64,000 nt of DNA. Origin: Streptomyces venezuelae. Its GTDB lineage: Bacteria; Actinomycetota; Actinomycetes; Streptomycetales; Streptomycetaceae. The notes beneath the pieces were generated by a model. It was given only the letters and a program-made list of their open reading frames with translations. It was not told the origin of the DNA and did no database searches. Location: assembly GCF_008642295.1 (NCBI RefSeq), contig NZ_CP029190.1, positions 2,762,001 through 2,826,000 on the forward strand, in the 5' to 3' direction. The position numbers were made by a program, and so were the translations under genes. Below, in pieces: positions 1 to 8,016 of this stretch. The stretch's first letter is position 1. Every line of letters starts with the position of its first letter.

Positions 1-637
1 CGATCAGGATTTCGGCGTGCGGATCGGGGGACCTGCCCATGATCCTGGCCGTCGGCGCCTCGTGGAAGCATTCGCCGCTCTCGCCCACCCACGACTCGTA
101 GGCAGACTTGGGGCTGACGACGAGCAGCCGCCGCGCCTCCCCGCGTTCCTTCATCGCGGCGTAGACCGCGAGTCCCACACGCGTCTTTCCCGCACCGGGA
201 ACACTGAAGTTCGCCCCGTGCTTCATGGACAGCAAACGTGCGATGTCCCGTCGCTGGAAGTTCGTGAGATCCGCGCGCCAGCCACTGCCCAGTGCCGAGG
301 GCACGGCATCTTCGTCCAGCCCCGCGACGTCTTGTGGCCCCTGCTCCAGATGCTCTGCCGCCCGGTCCGCGTCATCCAGGACGTCATTGACCAGGGTGAG
401 GAGCTCCTCGTCCCACTCGACCGGCTCGCCCTCCGGCCAGTCCAGCAGCACGTTGAGACCGGAGAGGAAGTCATCGAGCGGCACTTCCGCCATCAGCGGG
501 CCGCGCTGCCCGCCTACGGGGAAGCTGGCCACCAGATGGTTCAACTCAGCCTTGAACGGCTCGGCCGCCCGCAGCACGGCATTCGTCCGGGAGACGTCGA
601 ACCCGAGCCATAGGGACGGTTGCACCACCCCGGTCAT
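1..637 (-). CDS. SNF2/DEAD-type helicase-like ATPase, N-terminal part, cut by window edge
   Basis: The frame runs from an ATG at 637 off the left edge, so only about 212 residues are visible. They contain a Q-like element (NFQRRDI, residues 126-132) followed by a Walker A motif VPGAGKT (146-152) and the block RLLVVSPKSAYESW (about 170-183), the usual start of an SF2/SNF2 ATPase core; motif II and the C-terminal lobe lie outside. The first 120 residues match nothing I recognise. The ATG overlaps the stop of the ParB-like gene (ATGA), so the two are translationally coupled. With the HNH-like gene upstream it forms a three-gene operon that looks like a DNA-targeting or phage-defence module; that role is inferred from context. 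Confidence 0.8.
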   Translation of the reverse strand, partial: MTGVVQPSLWLGFDVSRTNAVLRAAEPFKAELNHLVASFPVGGQRGPLMAEVPLDDFLSGLNVLLDWPEGEPVEWDEELLTLVNDVLDDADRAAEHLEQGPQDVAGLDEDAVPSALGSGWRADLTNFQRRDIARLLSMKHGANFSVPGAGKTRVGLAVYAAMKERGEARRLLVVSPKSAYESWVGESGECFHEAPTARIMGRSPDPHAEILI

Positions 638-2046
638 TCGCCCTCCCTGCGCATGGCGTCCAGCAGCCACGCCACGCCGTCGCCCGGCTCCTCGATACGG
701 GCGGCCTCACGTGCCAGCTTCAGAAGGCTCGACCTGAGCGCCAGCACTGCTTCGTCAAGGCTTTCGTCGTCCTGGCTTCGGGAGGCCCGGGCGAGCGCCA
801 TGTCCGTTGTGCACTGGTCGATGGACTGGATCGCGTCATAGAGGCGGTCCGGCGCGGCTTGCTTCCGCTTGCGTACCCGGGCGTCCTTGCCGGCCGGAAC
901 GAGAGCCTCCTCAACTGCTTCCTTGGCCTGCTTCCATACGGATGCGGCCTGCTGGGCTTCCTCAGCGGAGACAGTCTCCGGAGCCCGTTCCACCGCCTTC
1001 GCCCGCAGCAGCACGTTGGTAAGCGCCTTGGCCGCCACCACCTGGGGACTGTCACCGCGCACGGCCCGGTTCAGGCCAGGGATCATCCGGCCGGCCGACT
1101 CGGCTGGGGCCTGCTTGAGCTGTTCCGGGAGGTGACGCTGCAGGTAACGGGTCCGGAAGTCCTCATCAGCGAGACGGACGTCCGTCTTGGAGAACTCCAG
1201 CACGATCAAGGCCAGTTTGTTCTCCTTCAGCAGATCTGCCTGGCCGGGATTCCGCTTGGACGCCTTGGCGAAGGCCCGGTGGAGCTCCCGGAGCTTCTCC
1301 TGGGCGTCTTCGAAATCCATCAGTTTGAGCTGGGCCGGCCCCGCCTTGGACCGGGTGACCAGATCCTTGAGGCAGGACAGCACCCACAGATCCTCATCGG
1401 CTGTAGCCGTCCGGATCCGGAAGTCCTTCGCGATGTCCGCGAGCGGCCTTCCCTGGTTGACCTGCTCCTCGATGGTCAGCAGCCGGTTGATGTAGGAGTA
1501 CGGCCGACGGGTGTCGTGACGAAGCTGGAGTGAGAGCTCAACCGCGTTGATGTCGGCCCACGTGCATGTCGCCGGCAGCACGCCCACCCGGACACTGGTG
1601 ACGCCGAGCTCACGGAGTGCCGCTACGCGGGTGTTTCCATTGACCAGAATGCCGTCACGGGTGATGAGTCCCGGCTCGTTCTGGCGATATTCCTTGAGGC
1701 TGTCCTTCAGGTCATCGAAGTCCCCGTCCCGCTTGGCCGGGTTCGAGGGCAGTGCCTGAAGGAGGTAGCGCAGGTAGTCCTGGCTGTCGGGAGTCCACGG
1801 GTCTTCAGCGAGCAGAAGGTCGCGGTCCGGATCGAAGCTGCGCTGCGCCCGGATCCGGTGCGTGGACGGGTTGTAGTAGACCTGGTCGATCGGCATGTCG
1901 ATGACCTGGACGACCATCGGCTTGGTCCGCCACTCCACGGTCAGCGTCTCCTGCAGCCCGCCGCCGGCGCTGGCTTCCTTCAGCCGCTGCTCAACCAGTT
2001 CTTGGTTCTCGGTGGCACGGGGCGGCCGGCCGAAGTCCCTGCTCAC
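634..2046 (-). CDS. ParB-like nuclease-domain protein
   Basis: About 470 residues. The N-terminal third has the ParB/Srx layout: a domain entered by VVQVIDMPIDQVYYNPSTHR (residues 45-64) and the signature DGILVNGNTRVAALRELG (131-148), equivalent to the nucleotide-binding box of ParB N-terminal domains. The rest is helical and charged, with a basic KRKQAAP stretch. I chose GTG 2046 because GAGGAGA lies just upstream (about 2052-2060); a longer start at 2112 has no ribosome site. The stop overlaps the helicase start, and the HNH-like gene ends 84 bp upstream. ParB-domain proteins can bind or hydrolyse nucleotides or cut DNA; outside plasmid partition they often sit in defence islands. No partner ParA is present. 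Confidence 0.8.
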   Translation of the reverse strand: MSRDFGRPPRATENQELVEQRLKEASAGGGLQETLTVEWRTKPMVVQVIDMPIDQVYYNPSTHRIRAQRSFDPDRDLLLAEDPWTPDSQDYLRYLLQALPSNPAKRDGDFDDLKDSLKEYRQNEPGLITRDGILVNGNTRVAALRELGVTSVRVGVLPATCTWADINAVELSLQLRHDTRRPYSYINRLLTIEEQVNQGRPLADIAKDFRIRTATADEDLWVLSCLKDLVTRSKAGPAQLKLMDFEDAQEKLRELHRAFAKASKRNPGQADLLKENKLALIVLEFSKTDVRLADEDFRTRYLQRHLPEQLKQAPAESAGRMIPGLNRAVRGDSPQVVAAKALTNVLLRAKAVERAPETVSAEEAQQAASVWKQAKEAVEEALVPAGKDARVRKRKQAAPDRLYDAIQSIDQCTTDMALARASRSQDDESLDEAVLALRSSLLKLAREAARIEEPGDGVAWLLDAMRREGE

Positions 2047-2130
2047 AGTGGTCTCTCCTCTTACCAGCAAGTTGTCACGATGCGGGGTGGGGCCACAGTG
2101 CCGCAGCCCCACCAGGGCCTATTGTCAGAC

Positions 2131-2808
2131 TTACGGCGTGCCGAGGGCCTCGCGGACCTCGTCCCTGGACGAGGCCGGCAGCGTGCGGTAGTCCGCCCAG
2201 AGACGCTCGACCATCCCGAACTCCCGCTCGTCAGCCTTGATCCAGCCGACGAGCATCCCCCGCTCCATCGCGCTGAGCTTGGCGATGCCGGCCAGCACTC
2301 CCGGCAGGTCGGCGGTCAGCCCCTTGCCTCCGACCCGGCACTTGTTGCACTCCGACACCGGCTCCACCGAGGTGCTCCCGTCCGGCTTCTTCACCGGGCG
2401 GCGCGCGATGTCGAGCTGAGCAGACTCGTAGGTGCCGTAGAAGACCGCGCCCGGGGTGATGCCGCAGGACCTGCAGTAGTTCCCGTCCTTCGACAGCAGT
2501 TCGCGCCGCTGCGTCTCGGTAAGCGACGTCGAAGGCAAGCTCCCCTTGCCCTCCTCCCAGACCGGCTCCCCCACTGCCACGAGGCGCTGCTCGTGCTGGC
2601 CGAGCGAAGCGTCCTCACGGTTGGTGTCGATGCGCCAGCCATGCTGACGCAGTTCGCGCACCCGGCGGTCGATCTGGCTCAGGCCGGGGAACGCGGTCCG
2701 TACATCCTCCTTGATGAAGATGCCTCCCTCGCCGACCTCAGTCACCAGCCACAAGGCCGCACGCTTCTTGGCCCCGAGCTTCGTATCCGTCCACGACGGC
2801 AGAGTCAT
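2131..2808 (-). CDS. HNH-family-like protein with winged-helix N-terminus and two CxxC pairs
   Basis: 225 residues from ATG 2808, with GGAGAT seven bases upstream. Residues 10-85 resemble a DNA-binding wing seen in actinobacterial HNH restriction proteins, including SQIDRRVRELRQHGW and DTNREDASLG. Residues 111-160 carry C112-x2-C115 and C154-x2-C157, the zinc-knuckle frame of HNH nucleases, but the linking segment (QLDIARRPVKKPDG) lacks the paired histidines expected for catalysis. It may therefore be a specificity or structural subunit rather than an active nuclease. First gene of the operon with the ParB-like and helicase genes. Base composition is lower in GC than the core genes to the right, consistent with transfer. 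Confidence 0.75.
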   Translation of the reverse strand: MTLPSWTDTKLGAKKRAALWLVTEVGEGGIFIKEDVRTAFPGLSQIDRRVRELRQHGWRIDTNREDASLGQHEQRLVAVGEPVWEEGKGSLPSTSLTETQRRELLSKDGNYCRSCGITPGAVFYGTYESAQLDIARRPVKKPDGSTSVEPVSECNKCRVGGKGLTADLPGVLAGIAKLSAMERGMLVGWIKADEREFGMVERLWADYRTLPASSRDEVREALGTP

Positions 2809-3030
2809 TCGCAGATCTCCTCAATCCAGTTACCGGAACGCACGTGGCTGAAGCCCGAGGATCCCCCCGTCGCAAACCTCAGCAGACACAGGAACTGTGA
2901 CCCATCGCCCGCACTGTTTCCAGCCGGTGTCCGAATTCACAGGCAGGTGAAAACCCCTCAGGCGTTCCTCAGGGGCTCCCTTTACGGCGATGCTTTATGG
3001 CGTGTGATCTTCGTAGCGAATGGAGCGGTG

Positions 3031-3843
3031 TTGCCTCAGGAACTGAAGACGTGGGAGAGCTTGTCTCCGGCTCAGCGCGCCCTCGCGACAGCCCTCCAGG
3101 AGACGCTCAAGCAAACCGACTGCTCCCAGACGCGGATAGCCGAGGCTGCCCGAATGCGGAAGGGCACGCTGTCCACCCATCTGACGGGCTCCCGCGTGCC
3201 CACAGCACCGCTGCTGAAGGACTTCTACCTGGCCGTCAAAGCAGAGACGGACGCCTCGGGCAAGCCCCTCCCGTACACAATCGACCAGCTGATGACCCTC
3301 AGGGACAAGGCAGATGTCCGGCACTGCCGCTGTTGCACCGAAGGGCGCGGCAGCAGTGCACATGTGAACGCAGAGGTCCAGCAGACTGACAGTCAGGCGC
3401 CGGCTTCGCCGCAGAGCGGTGCGGGACAGCGGCGGATGCATCGCGCCCGCCGGAAGAGGGCCATGGCGCGCCAGTCAGCGGCGGCCGTGGCCAGCCCGCC
3501 TGCGCCGGTCCCCTCCGTCGAGGGGGACCGGCGCCCCAAGACGGAACACGCGGCCGTGGCGGCATGGACGGAACTGGAGACCGTTACGCACCATCTGTCG
3601 GAGGGAAACACGCGTGACGCAGGGATCCTGCTGTGGCAGGCCGGCCGGTCATCGGCGGCTGAACACGTTCTGGAAGCCGTAGCTTCCTGCCGGCAAGCGG
3701 GACTCCACGAGGCGGCCGAAGCGGTGCTGATGAGCGTCAGTGAGCGCGTCGACCGCCAAGCCGTCCTGAACATCACTGCAGTCCTCCACGAGGCCGGCCG
3801 GTACGAGGACGTCAGGTACCTGCTGTCGGCCTCTGCTCAGTAA
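3031..3843 (+). CDS. Helix-turn-helix regulator with TPR-like C-terminus
   Basis: About 270 residues. The first 60 hold an XRE/HTH-type segment (SQTRIAEAARMRKGTLSTHL); then YTIDQLMTLRDKA, a CRCC cluster, a basic Ala/Pro linker and a helical repeat region (AAEHVLEAVASCRQAGLHEA) resembling Streptomyces regulators that scan TPR-like repeats. The start is uncertain: TTG 3031 is best placed behind GGAG at 3022-3025, while GTG 3004 and 3028 are in frame. It is divergent from the HNH-ParB-helicase operon, with 222 bp between, so it may regulate it; the link is inferred. Its end overlaps the next minus-strand gene by 32 bp. Confidence 0.75.
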   Translation: MPQELKTWESLSPAQRALATALQETLKQTDCSQTRIAEAARMRKGTLSTHLTGSRVPTAPLLKDFYLAVKAETDASGKPLPYTIDQLMTLRDKADVRHCRCCTEGRGSSAHVNAEVQQTDSQAPASPQSGAGQRRMHRARRKRAMARQSAAAVASPPAPVPSVEGDRRPKTEHAAVAAWTELETVTHHLSEGNTRDAGILLWQAGRSSAAEHVLEAVASCRQAGLHEAAEAVLMSVSERVDRQAVLNITAVLHEAGRYEDVRYLLSASAQ

Positions 3844-4822
3844 CGAACGGCAGTTCCAGTTGGCTGTGGCCGCGGGCCGTGGCTGTGGGTGGGGTGGGGC
3901 GGGTGGAGGCCAGGGTGAGGAGGGTGCGGAGGGCTTCGGTGACCTGCTGCGGGGTGTCGCGGAGGATCGAGGGGGTGGTGGAGACCACCAGGATGCCGTG
4001 GGCTTCGAGGCGGAGGCGGCGGTGGAGGGTGGCGTGCCAGGAGTCGCGGGTGTAGTGGTACTCCGCCGAGTCGATCTCCAGGGCCACGCCCTCGTCCGGC
4101 CAGTACACGTCCGGGCTGGCCAGGAAAGTGCCGTCCGGGGTGTAGAGCCGGGCGTTCCACAGCGGGGCGGGGAGGGCCGTGGCCGCCAGGGTCTCGCGGG
4201 CCCGGGCTTCGGCCAGGGAGCGGGTGCCGGCCAGGAGTTCGGCGGCGGCCGTGCGTGCCGCGGGGCGGTTCAGGAGGCGGGCCGTGCGGAGTTCGGCGTG
4301 CAGGTCGGCCGGGTGGCACCAGCCCGACTGCACCACGCCCGCCAGCACCGAGCGCACCTGGTCCGGGTCCTCGGCCCGGGCGGCGAAGTCGGCCGCGGCG
4401 CGGAGCGGGCGGGCGCTCGGGATGCCGGAGACGGTGATCGTGGCCGGCCAGCGGCGGGTGGCAAGCGGGCGCACCCCGGCGGTGCGGGCCAGGCTGCGGG
4501 GTGCGCGGATCAGGACGTCGTGCGGGGCCCGCGGGGCGTCGCGTACGCCGAGCAGGGCGAGGGCGGCGCCGCCGGTGAGGGCCGCGGTGCCGCCGGACAG
4601 CGGGTCGGTGCCGGGCTGGGCGGCGTACAGGACGGCGGCCAGGGCGCGTTGACGCGGGTCGGGCGGGCCGGTCTGGAGGAGGTAGACCCGGGGCAGCAGG
4701 CGTTGCCAGGGCCCGGAAGCGCGCCGGGTGCGGCCCGAGATGGTGGCCGGCGGGATGCCCGCCCGCCGGAGCTGGTGGGCGGTGGCCAGGTTGAGTTGCC
4801 GGTGGGCGATGCGCGTGATCAC
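3812..4822 (-). CDS. AbiEi-like N-terminus fused to DUF559 (PD-(D/E)XK) nuclease-like domain
   Basis: 336 residues from GTG 4822. The N-terminal half (LNLATAHQLRRAGIPPATIS, then a wing ending LPRVYLL) has the layout of AbiEi antitoxin/transcription-regulator domains. The C-terminal 110 residues match the Vsr-like DUF559 fold: SPDVYWPDEGVALEIDSAEYH gives the expected D...E-x-D acidic core, followed by RLRLEAHGILVVSTTPS. Proteins of this form are common in actinobacteria and their function is not established; a DNA-repair or defence nuclease is plausible. No AbiEii-type toxin gene is adjacent. It lies 41 bp downstream of the acetyltransferase gene, probably co-transcribed, and converges on the HTH gene. 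Confidence 0.75.
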   Translation of the reverse strand: MITRIAHRQLNLATAHQLRRAGIPPATISGRTRRASGPWQRLLPRVYLLQTGPPDPRQRALAAVLYAAQPGTDPLSGGTAALTGGAALALLGVRDAPRAPHDVLIRAPRSLARTAGVRPLATRRWPATITVSGIPSARPLRAAADFAARAEDPDQVRSVLAGVVQSGWCHPADLHAELRTARLLNRPAARTAAAELLAGTRSLAEARARETLAATALPAPLWNARLYTPDGTFLASPDVYWPDEGVALEIDSAEYHYTRDSWHATLHRRLRLEAHGILVVSTTPSILRDTPQQVTEALRTLLTLASTRPTPPTATARGHSQLELPFVTEQRPTAGT

Positions 4823-4863
4823 GCGGGCTGTATGCCCGGGCGGCGGCGGCCGAAGCCTTGCCC

Positions 4864-5427
4864 TCAGGCCACGGCCGTACGGTGCGCCTCGGGAACCGAG
4901 GGGTGGTCCGGGGCGAGGAAGACCACCACGGCGTTCTCCGTGCCGGGCAGCGGCGGTACTTCGTACCAGCCCAGGCGGCGGTAGGTGGCCACCGTGTCCA
5001 CCGCCGTACGGGCGGTGAGCAGCCAGGCCCGCCGGTCCGGCGCGTCGGCCGTGATCTCGGCGAGCAGGGCGCGGCCGGTGCCATGGCCGCGGGCGTAGGG
5101 GCGTACCGCGAGTTCGTCTATCTCCAGTGCACCGATGAGGAGTTCGCGGACCCGGTCCGGGCCCAGCTGGGCGGCGACCTGGGCGTAGCCGCGGACCTCC
5201 GGGAACGGGGCCTTGGTCAGCCAGGCGGTGGCGAAGCCGTCGATGCCGGCCTCGGACTGGGCGAGGGCGGCCCGGAAGCCGGCCCGGCGGGTGTCGGCCG
5301 TCAGTCGCGTCGCGAACTGACGAATGGTTTCTTCGTCTTCGTTCCACGGCGGGGCGGAGAACACCTCGGCGTAGGCGTCGAGCAGTTCGTCCGACAGGTC
5401 GAGGACGGTCGGTCCGTAGCAGATCAC
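4864..5427 (-). CDS. GNAT-family N-acetyltransferase
   Basis: 187 residues from GTG 5427, with AGGAG about ten bases upstream. The order of elements is that of a GNAT fold: FAGF-type early strand (GFATAWLTKAPF), the core strand EIDELAVRPYARGHGTGRALLAEI containing the acetyl-CoA pyrophosphate loop (RGHGTGRA), and a C-terminal YRRLGWYEVPPLPG segment. The substrate cannot be predicted. The gene is preceded by a 25-bp palindrome at 5457-5481 that could be its operator, and is followed by the AbiEi/DUF559 gene. Confidence 0.85.
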   Translation of the reverse strand: MICYGPTVLDLSDELLDAYAEVFSAPPWNEDEETIRQFATRLTADTRRAGFRAALAQSEAGIDGFATAWLTKAPFPEVRGYAQVAAQLGPDRVRELLIGALEIDELAVRPYARGHGTGRALLAEITADAPDRRAWLLTARTAVDTVATYRRLGWYEVPPLPGTENAVVVFLAPDHPSVPEAHRTAVA

Positions 5428-5456
5428 GGTTGGCCGCTCCTGGGATGTGTGGGGGG

Positions 5457-5481
5457 ATTTACTCCCCTTTGGAGAGTAAAT
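5457..5481. promoter_or_regulatory. Palindromic operator candidate upstream of the GNAT gene
   Basis: ATTTACTC and GAGTAAAT form perfect 8-bp arms around a 9-bp centre, 30-54 bp upstream of the GTG at 5427. The AT-rich arms stand out in this GC-rich DNA. The place and symmetry fit a dimeric repressor site; the regulator is unknown. Confidence 0.45.
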
Positions 5482-5581
5482 CTACGCCTGCGAGGTTCCA
5501 CCGAGTCGCCCATCGACGGATCCGGCGAGTGTGCGACAAATCCGCCCGTGTCGGGTGGCCGCTCGCGGCCGTTGAGCGGAT

Positions 5582-5770
5582 GTGGACAGATTCATCGGAG
5601 TGCTGGGTGCGTGCGCGCTCGCGTTCCTCTTTGTGTTCCTGCTCGTGCTGGGCTTCCTGGCACTGCTGCCCGCGCCCGTGCAAGCGGCCGTTCCGGATGC
5701 GGCGATCGGCGGGACGGTGCTGGTACTCGGTCTGCTGGGAGCCCGGTTGATCGCCCGGCGCTCGCGTTAG
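5582..5770 (+). CDS. Small two-helix membrane protein
   Basis: 62 residues from GTG 5582. Residues 5-30 (VLGACALAFLFVFLLVLGFLALL) and 42-57 (IGGTVLVLGLLGARLI) are hydrophobic and the C-terminus is basic (ARRSR), suggesting a two-span membrane protein with both ends inside. No family recognised. The upstream ribosome site is weak (GAGCGGA), so the start is tentative. Divergent from the GNAT gene. Confidence 0.5.
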   Translation: MDRFIGVLGACALAFLFVFLLVLGFLALLPAPVQAAVPDAAIGGTVLVLGLLGARLIARRSR

Positions 5771-5816
5771 CCTCGGGGGTCGGAGCATGGACGGATTCGT
5801 GGAAGGGACAGACATC

Positions 5817-6143
5817 ATGGCGCAGGTACCGACCTCGGCGGTGGCCGCGGCAGGACTGGTCGGCGGGTACGCCGTCGCCCGCTTCACCCGCAAGCGCCCG
5901 CTGGGCGGGGTGGTGCTGGGCGCGGCCGGGATCGCGGCCGGGAGGGTGTGGCACCGTCGGCTCGGCACCCCGGCCACGGCAGCCCTCTCCGCCCTGTACG
6001 TCGCGGCCTTCGCCGGATCCCACCCGCTGGCCAAGAAGGTCGGCGCCTGGCCGGCCGTCCTCGGGGTCACGGGCGTGGTGGCCACGGCGGCCTGGGTGGT
6101 CGCAGACCGCGGCGGCAGCGAGAGCTGCAAGGCCGGCAGCTAG
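5817..6143 (+). CDS. Small conserved-looking membrane protein
   Basis: 108 residues from ATG 5817, chosen because GGAAGGGA lies eight bases upstream; an in-frame ATG at 5787 has no such site. Three hydrophobic stretches are visible (SAVAAAGLVGGYAVA, LGGVVLGAAGIAAG, and ALSALYVAAFAG to VTGVVATAAWVVA), separated by short basic loops (RFTRKRP). Function unknown. It ends just before a very GC-rich spacer. Confidence 0.65.
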   Translation: MAQVPTSAVAAAGLVGGYAVARFTRKRPLGGVVLGAAGIAAGRVWHRRLGTPATAALSALYVAAFAGSHPLAKKVGAWPAVLGVTGVVATAAWVVADRGGSESCKAGS

Positions 6144-6149
6144 TAGGCG

Positions 6150-6339
6150 AGACGGGGGCTGGGGGGCTGGGCGGGCGGAGGCTGGGCGGGCCGAGTGGCC
6201 GGCTTGGGCCGGCCCCGCCCGGCCCGCCCGGCCCGGCTCAGCCCCGCCTGCCCGGCACGGCCTGCCCGCCCGCACCGCCCCGCCCGGCCCGCCCGGCCCC
6301 GCCTGCCCGGCGCGGCCCAGCCCCCGCCCCGCGGGCCGG
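6150..6339. repeat. Low-complexity GGC/CCG-rich spacer
   Basis: Between the convergent genes at 6143 and 6340 the DNA is nearly pure G/C and built from imperfect repeats of GGCCCGCCCGG and GCCTGCCCGGC. No ribosome site or plausible coding frame is seen. It could form strong structure and act as a terminator region for both genes. Confidence 0.6.
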
Positions 6340-7905
6340 CTACGCGCCGAACGCCTGGGACACCGAGTAGATCAGCAGGCCCGCCAGGGCGCCGACCACC
6401 GTGCCGTTGATGCGGATGAACTGCAGGTCGCGGCCGATGTGGGCCTCGATCTTGCGGGAGGTGTGCTCGGCGTCCCAGCCCGCCACCGTGTCCGTGATCA
6501 GCGAGGTGATCTCGGCACGGTAGGTGGTGACCACATACACCACCGCGCCCTCGATCCAGCCCTCCACCTTCGACTGGAGCCGGCCGTCGGTGGCCAGCCG
6601 CGCCCCCAGCGACATCAGCGAGGAACGGACCCGCAGCCGCAGCTCGCTGCGCTCGTCCTCGGCCGCCGAGATGATCATCGAGCGGATCGCCGACCACGCG
6701 GAGGCGATGACGTCCTGGACCTCGCCCCGGGCCAGGATCTCGGACTTCAGCCGTTCCACCCGGGCCCGGGTGTCCGTGTCCGCCTGGAGGTCGGCCGCGA
6801 AGTCCGTCAGGAACCGGTCGACGGCCCCGCGCGCCGGGTGCTCGGGCATGTCCCGCATCTCGGTGACGAAGCGCAGCAGTTCCTTGTACACCCGGTCGCC
6901 GACCTTCCGGTCCACGAAGCGCGGGGTCCAGCCGGGGGCGCCGCCCTGGACCGCGTCCATCACCGAGTCCGCGTGGGTCACCAGCCAGTCGTGGGCCTTG
7001 ACGCACACCAGGTCCACCACCCGCCGGTGGCCGCCGTCCGCGACCACCCGCTCCAGGGTCTTGCCGATGCCCGGCGCGATCTCGGCCGTCTCGGCCCGCC
7101 GCGTGATGGCCTCGCCGACCACCGCCTGGACGTCGGAGTCCCGCAGTACGGTGAGGGCGCCGCGCAGGGCCGTCGCCAGTTCGGCCGTGACCCGGTCGGC
7201 GTGCGCGGGTTCGGCCAGCCAGGCGCCGAGCCGGCCGCCGATACCGAGGGCGTGCAGGCGGGCGCGTACGACGTCGGAGGAGAGGAAGTTCTCGCCGACG
7301 AACTCCCCCAGCGAGACGCCGAGCTGGTCCTTCTTGGTGGGGATGATCGCGGTGTGCGGGATGGGGAGTCCCAGGGGGCGCCGGAACAGGGCCGTGACCG
7401 CGAACCAGTCGGCCAGCGCACCCACCATGCCGGCCTCGGCGGCGGCAGCGACATAGCCGGCCCAGCCGCCCGCGCCCCATGCGTGCTGGGCGACCTTGGC
7501 GAGTACGTAGATCACCGCGACCAGCAGCAGCAGGCCGGTCGCCGTGGTCTTCATCCGGCGGACGCCGCGCCTGCGCTCCTCGTCCGCCGCGCTGAAGAGG
7601 AAGGCTCCGGGCCCGCCGTACGGGCCGGCCGGGCCGCTTGGGCCGGCTGGGCCGCTTGGACCGGTTGGGCCCGGCCTGCCCGGCGTACCGGGCTCACCGG
7701 CCCCACCGGGCCCGCCCGGACCGCCGGAGCCGCCACGCCCGCCGGAGCCTCCGGGACCGCTCCCGCCCGGACCCCCGGGTCCGGCCGAACCGCCCGAGCT
7801 GCCGGGACCGCCCGGAGCGCCCGCCTGGCCGGTGCCGCTGTCCGCCTTCGCCGTGCGTTCCACGTACTCCTGCCTTCCCCCGGGTGCCGCCGCTTTTGTC
7901 TGCAT
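6340..7905 (-). CDS. DUF445 membrane-anchored protein with collagen-like N-terminal segment
   Basis: 521 residues from ATG 7905 (GGGAG upstream). Residues 28-100 are Gly-rich; 70-96 are nine uninterrupted Gly-X-Y triplets (GEP GTP GRP GPT ...), a collagen-like pattern. A transmembrane helix follows at about 121-139 (TGLLLLVAVIYVLAKVA), then the DUF445 domain, opening with GMVGALADWFAVTALFRRPLGLPIPHT and ending in a second hydrophobic helix (GTVVGALAGLLIYSVSQAFG). DUF445 (YjiN-like) proteins are widespread; their function is unknown. The long amphipathic middle lies between the two spans. The collagen-like extension is not part of the family core. Confidence 0.85.
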   Translation of the reverse strand: MQTKAAAPGGRQEYVERTAKADSGTGQAGAPGGPGSSGGSAGPGGPGGSGPGGSGGRGGSGGPGGPGGAGEPGTPGRPGPTGPSGPAGPSGPAGPYGGPGAFLFSAADEERRRGVRRMKTTATGLLLLVAVIYVLAKVAQHAWGAGGWAGYVAAAAEAGMVGALADWFAVTALFRRPLGLPIPHTAIIPTKKDQLGVSLGEFVGENFLSSDVVRARLHALGIGGRLGAWLAEPAHADRVTAELATALRGALTVLRDSDVQAVVGEAITRRAETAEIAPGIGKTLERVVADGGHRRVVDLVCVKAHDWLVTHADSVMDAVQGGAPGWTPRFVDRKVGDRVYKELLRFVTEMRDMPEHPARGAVDRFLTDFAADLQADTDTRARVERLKSEILARGEVQDVIASAWSAIRSMIISAAEDERSELRLRVRSSLMSLGARLATDGRLQSKVEGWIEGAVVYVVTTYRAEITSLITDTVAGWDAEHTSRKIEAHIGRDLQFIRINGTVVGALAGLLIYSVSQAFGA

Positions 7906-8016
7906 AGCATCCGACTCCCGGGAGCCGCCAGGAGTTCCCGGCACGCCGGAACACACCCAACGCACGCCCGGCGCACGCCGCAGGCGCACGCAGCAGCCGC
8001 GCCCGCGCTCCGCCGG

